NCBI RefSeq assembly: GCF_015687175.1
Contig: NZ_JADPQG010000002.1
Location: forward strand, 62,001 to 126,000
Length of the DNA stretch: 64,000 nt
Origin: Reinekea sp. G2M2-21
Lineage (GTDB): Bacteria > Pseudomonadota > Gammaproteobacteria > Pseudomonadales > Natronospirillaceae
Direction of reading: 5' to 3'
The notes below the pieces were generated by a model, which was given only the letters and a program-made list of their open reading frames with translations, did no database searches and was not told the DNA's origin. Below, piece after piece: positions 62,432 through 64,000 of the stretch; position 1 is the stretch's first letter, and each line of letters opens with the position of its first letter. The translations under genes and the position numbers were made by a program.

Positions 62432-62710
62432 ATGAACAATTCCATCGACGCCGCCCTGCTGTTTGCCGCTAAAAACGAAGGTTATCGAGCCATGCTGGGT
62501 ATCATTACCGAGGGCAACATTGCCGAGGGCATCCTTAGCTGGGCGGCATTGAACACGCAAACCGGTGACTGTGTGGTGCCAGATATGGACGCGTATTTTT
62601 CCCAACACCCTACCGCACGCTGGCAGACATTGAACCCCAGGCAACTTCGCGAATATTTGGCACGGCACGACGAAACCGCTTTTTTGTATTCTCAGCACAA
62701 ACGCGCCTGA
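62432..62710 (+). CDS. Hypothetical protein, 92 residues
   Basis: From ATG 62432, preceded by AAGGAG, a small soluble protein reads MNNSIDAALLFAAKNEGYRA and ends HDETAFLYSQHKRA. No family recognised. The strong ribosome site supports it as a real gene. Confidence 0.6.
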   Translation: MNNSIDAALLFAAKNEGYRAMLGIITEGNIAEGILSWAALNTQTGDCVVPDMDAYFSQHPTARWQTLNPRQLREYLARHDETAFLYSQHKRA

Positions 62711-63442
62711 TCAGATTTCTGCTAAATATTTGCACAGAACTAAAACTAAGATCGGCTTAGATTTCGTCTTGACTTACAACACATCTGAGCCGTTTCGATC
62801 GCGTTTTAATGTCTCCTGAGTCGGACGCATCTCCAAAGGCATCCTTCACAATGAGAATCATTTAAAGACATGTTCACCAATAGCGACACTGTGAAATTAT
62901 CGTGCGGAAGAAGGATAAAATTGAGACGGAAAAAGGCAGCTTTGATTCTTTCTGCTTACCTTACTCTAATCAAATTAAGCGTCGAGCATGAGCAAACCGC
63001 TATAAAAAATTCACAACAACGATCCGCTATGGATCTGAATGACACGCCAGCACAATTACTCCTGTGATCCTGTTCAAAACATTGCAAAAAAATGAAAAGT
63101 CAACCGCAAAACCCATAAATAAGAACCCAGTCACACAACGCCTTTTTAAGCGCGCTATTCCATTCGATATCGGGAACTTTCGAGCTTTTTTTCCTCGAAT
63201 TCTGGATCATTAATTCACAAAAAAAAGATTCAAACTGGTCAAATAGAAAAACACGAAACCGACTTCACAAAACCAGTGTTCAACAGTTCTCTTTTTACAA
63301 TTACGAAGTATGAGACCATCGTGTCCGCTCAGCGTCTTGCTGTCATGAGCCTGGAAAGCGTCGCACTACCCTGCGATAAAATGGAAATTGAGCGCTCATT
63401 TTCACAAAAAAATAGAGCTCAGAAAAAAATAATGGAACGATC
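62711..63442. other. AT-rich intergenic stretch with a Fur-box-like site
   Basis: No convincing gene is seen in 730 bases. AATGAGAATCATTTA at 62850-62864 resembles a Fur (iron-repressor) box. A 65-codon frame follows at 62870 (MFTNSDTVKLSCG start), without a ribosome site. The end should hold the promoter of the S8 lipoprotein gene. I did not find a clear -10/-35 pair. Confidence 0.4.
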
Positions 63443-64000
63443 ATGACCCCTAATAAAAAAATTATCACCAGCGCCGTTTTTGCTTCACTGGTGCTATCCG
63501 GTTGTAATGTCAGTAGCTTTGATTCAGCTACCGATGCAGAAAAAAATGAAGGAGTACAAGCAGAACAACCTATTGTTAACGTCCCAAAAAACGCAGAAAA
63601 CCGATATGTCGTTGTCTATAACAACGCGGCAAAAGACAGAAACTCAGTGCTGCGGGATAACGGCGAGTTTTCAACTCGAAGAGCTGAACGAACGCTGTCC
63701 ACGTTCAATGTCAACGTCAATAACATTATCGAACATCTACCGAGCAACAACGCTACCGTCGTCACGTTGAATGACGAACAGTTGGCTGAGCTGCAAGCGA
63801 TGACAAACATCGCGACCTCGCCAATTGCCATGGTCGAACCCGACGTTAAGCGCAAACTCATTGAACCGTTCCTCGATAACAGTCCGCTGCTTGCCGCAGA
63901 GTCATCACCTTATGGTATTGCCCTGGTCCAAGCTGACAAGGTGTCCGACCAATATGCGGGAAACCAAACACTTTGTATTATTGACAGTGGCTATGACATT
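63443..64000 (+). CDS. Lipoprotein subtilisin-like protease (S8), cut by right window edge
   Basis: ATG 63443 opens a frame of 186 codons to the edge. It has a lipoprotein signal (VFASLVLSGCNV, Cys about residue 21), a propeptide-like region (YVVVYNNAAKDRNSVL, then MVEPDVKRKLIEPF typical of I9 inhibitors) and the first catalytic-site segment QTLCIIDSGYDI with the active Asp. The rest lies outside. It differs from the large protease at 13330 in being lipid-anchored. It should act in the periplasm or on the outer membrane. Confidence 0.82.
   Translation, partial: MTPNKKIITSAVFASLVLSGCNVSSFDSATDAEKNEGVQAEQPIVNVPKNAENRYVVVYNNAAKDRNSVLRDNGEFSTRRAERTLSTFNVNVNNIIEHLPSNNATVVTLNDEQLAELQAMTNIATSPIAMVEPDVKRKLIEPFLDNSPLLAAESSPYGIALVQADKVSDQYAGNQTLCIIDSGYDI

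Noticed and set aside
1-64000. CRISPR arrays, tRNA or rRNA genes
   Set aside because: No regularly spaced repeats and no tRNA- or rRNA-like segments were seen by eye on either strand; a covariance search was not possible.

Overview
The window looks like the chromosome of a marine-type gammaproteobacterium, most likely an Oceanospirillales or Saccharospirillaceae relative. This is inferred from gene content and order (hisE-ubiB-ubiJ-ubiE-hemB, trxA-rho) and protein style, not from a 16S gene. Core DNA is moderately GC-rich. The stretch from about 33.5 to 46.5 kb is clearly AT-richer.

Region 1 (1-6.5 kb) is housekeeping: the end of hisE, the ubiquinone genes ubiB, ubiJ and ubiE in an overlapping operon, hemB, then trxA and rho on the other strand. 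Region 2 (6.7-17.1 kb) has a periplasmic solute-binding-like protein, a two-gene operon of a GltD-like iron-sulfur flavoprotein with pyruvate:flavodoxin oxidoreductase (nifJ), and a very large secreted subtilase with FG-GAP-like repeats and starch-binding-type C-terminal modules. Region 3 (17.1-33.3 kb) holds small regulator/effector pairs: LysR with an F420-type reductase, ArsR-rhodanese with an MFS transporter across a palindromic operator, a RoxA-like diheme cytochrome, and two aldo-keto reductases with a divergent LysR. It also holds a c-di-GMP block in which a diguanylate cyclase lies next to a cluster encoding a cupredoxin-like protein, a GGDEF/EAL sensor, a DUF3034 protein and a lipoprotein truncated hemoglobin.

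Region 4 (about 33.5-45 kb) is the most unusual part. It is a run of some twenty small, mostly unrecognisable genes, all on the minus strand, separated by attC-like imperfect palindromes. No integron integrase is visible in or beside it, so it looks like a sedentary cassette cluster lacking an integrase (CALIN type). At least three cassettes are visibly broken: two by in-frame TAG codons and one by a one-base slip in an A8 run. A RadC-like gene with an altered metal motif and a hypothetical gene follow on the right.

Region 5 (46.6-54.1 kb) returns to core-like DNA: a PAS-GGDEF-EAL protein, a remnant of a Deg-protease PDZ domain, an XRE regulator with membrane helices, a periplasmic Deg protease, two small heat-shock proteins with a sigma-32-like promoter and a ROSE-like RNA thermometer, and an OmpA-domain lipoprotein. 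Region 6 (54.2-64 kb) carries an N-acetylglucosamine/glucose-type PTS (IIA-HPr-EI fusion plus IIBC) with a divergent ROK repressor, a LysR regulator with a divergent small gene, a metallo-beta-lactamase-fold hydrolase, and the start of a second, lipoprotein subtilase cut by the window edge.
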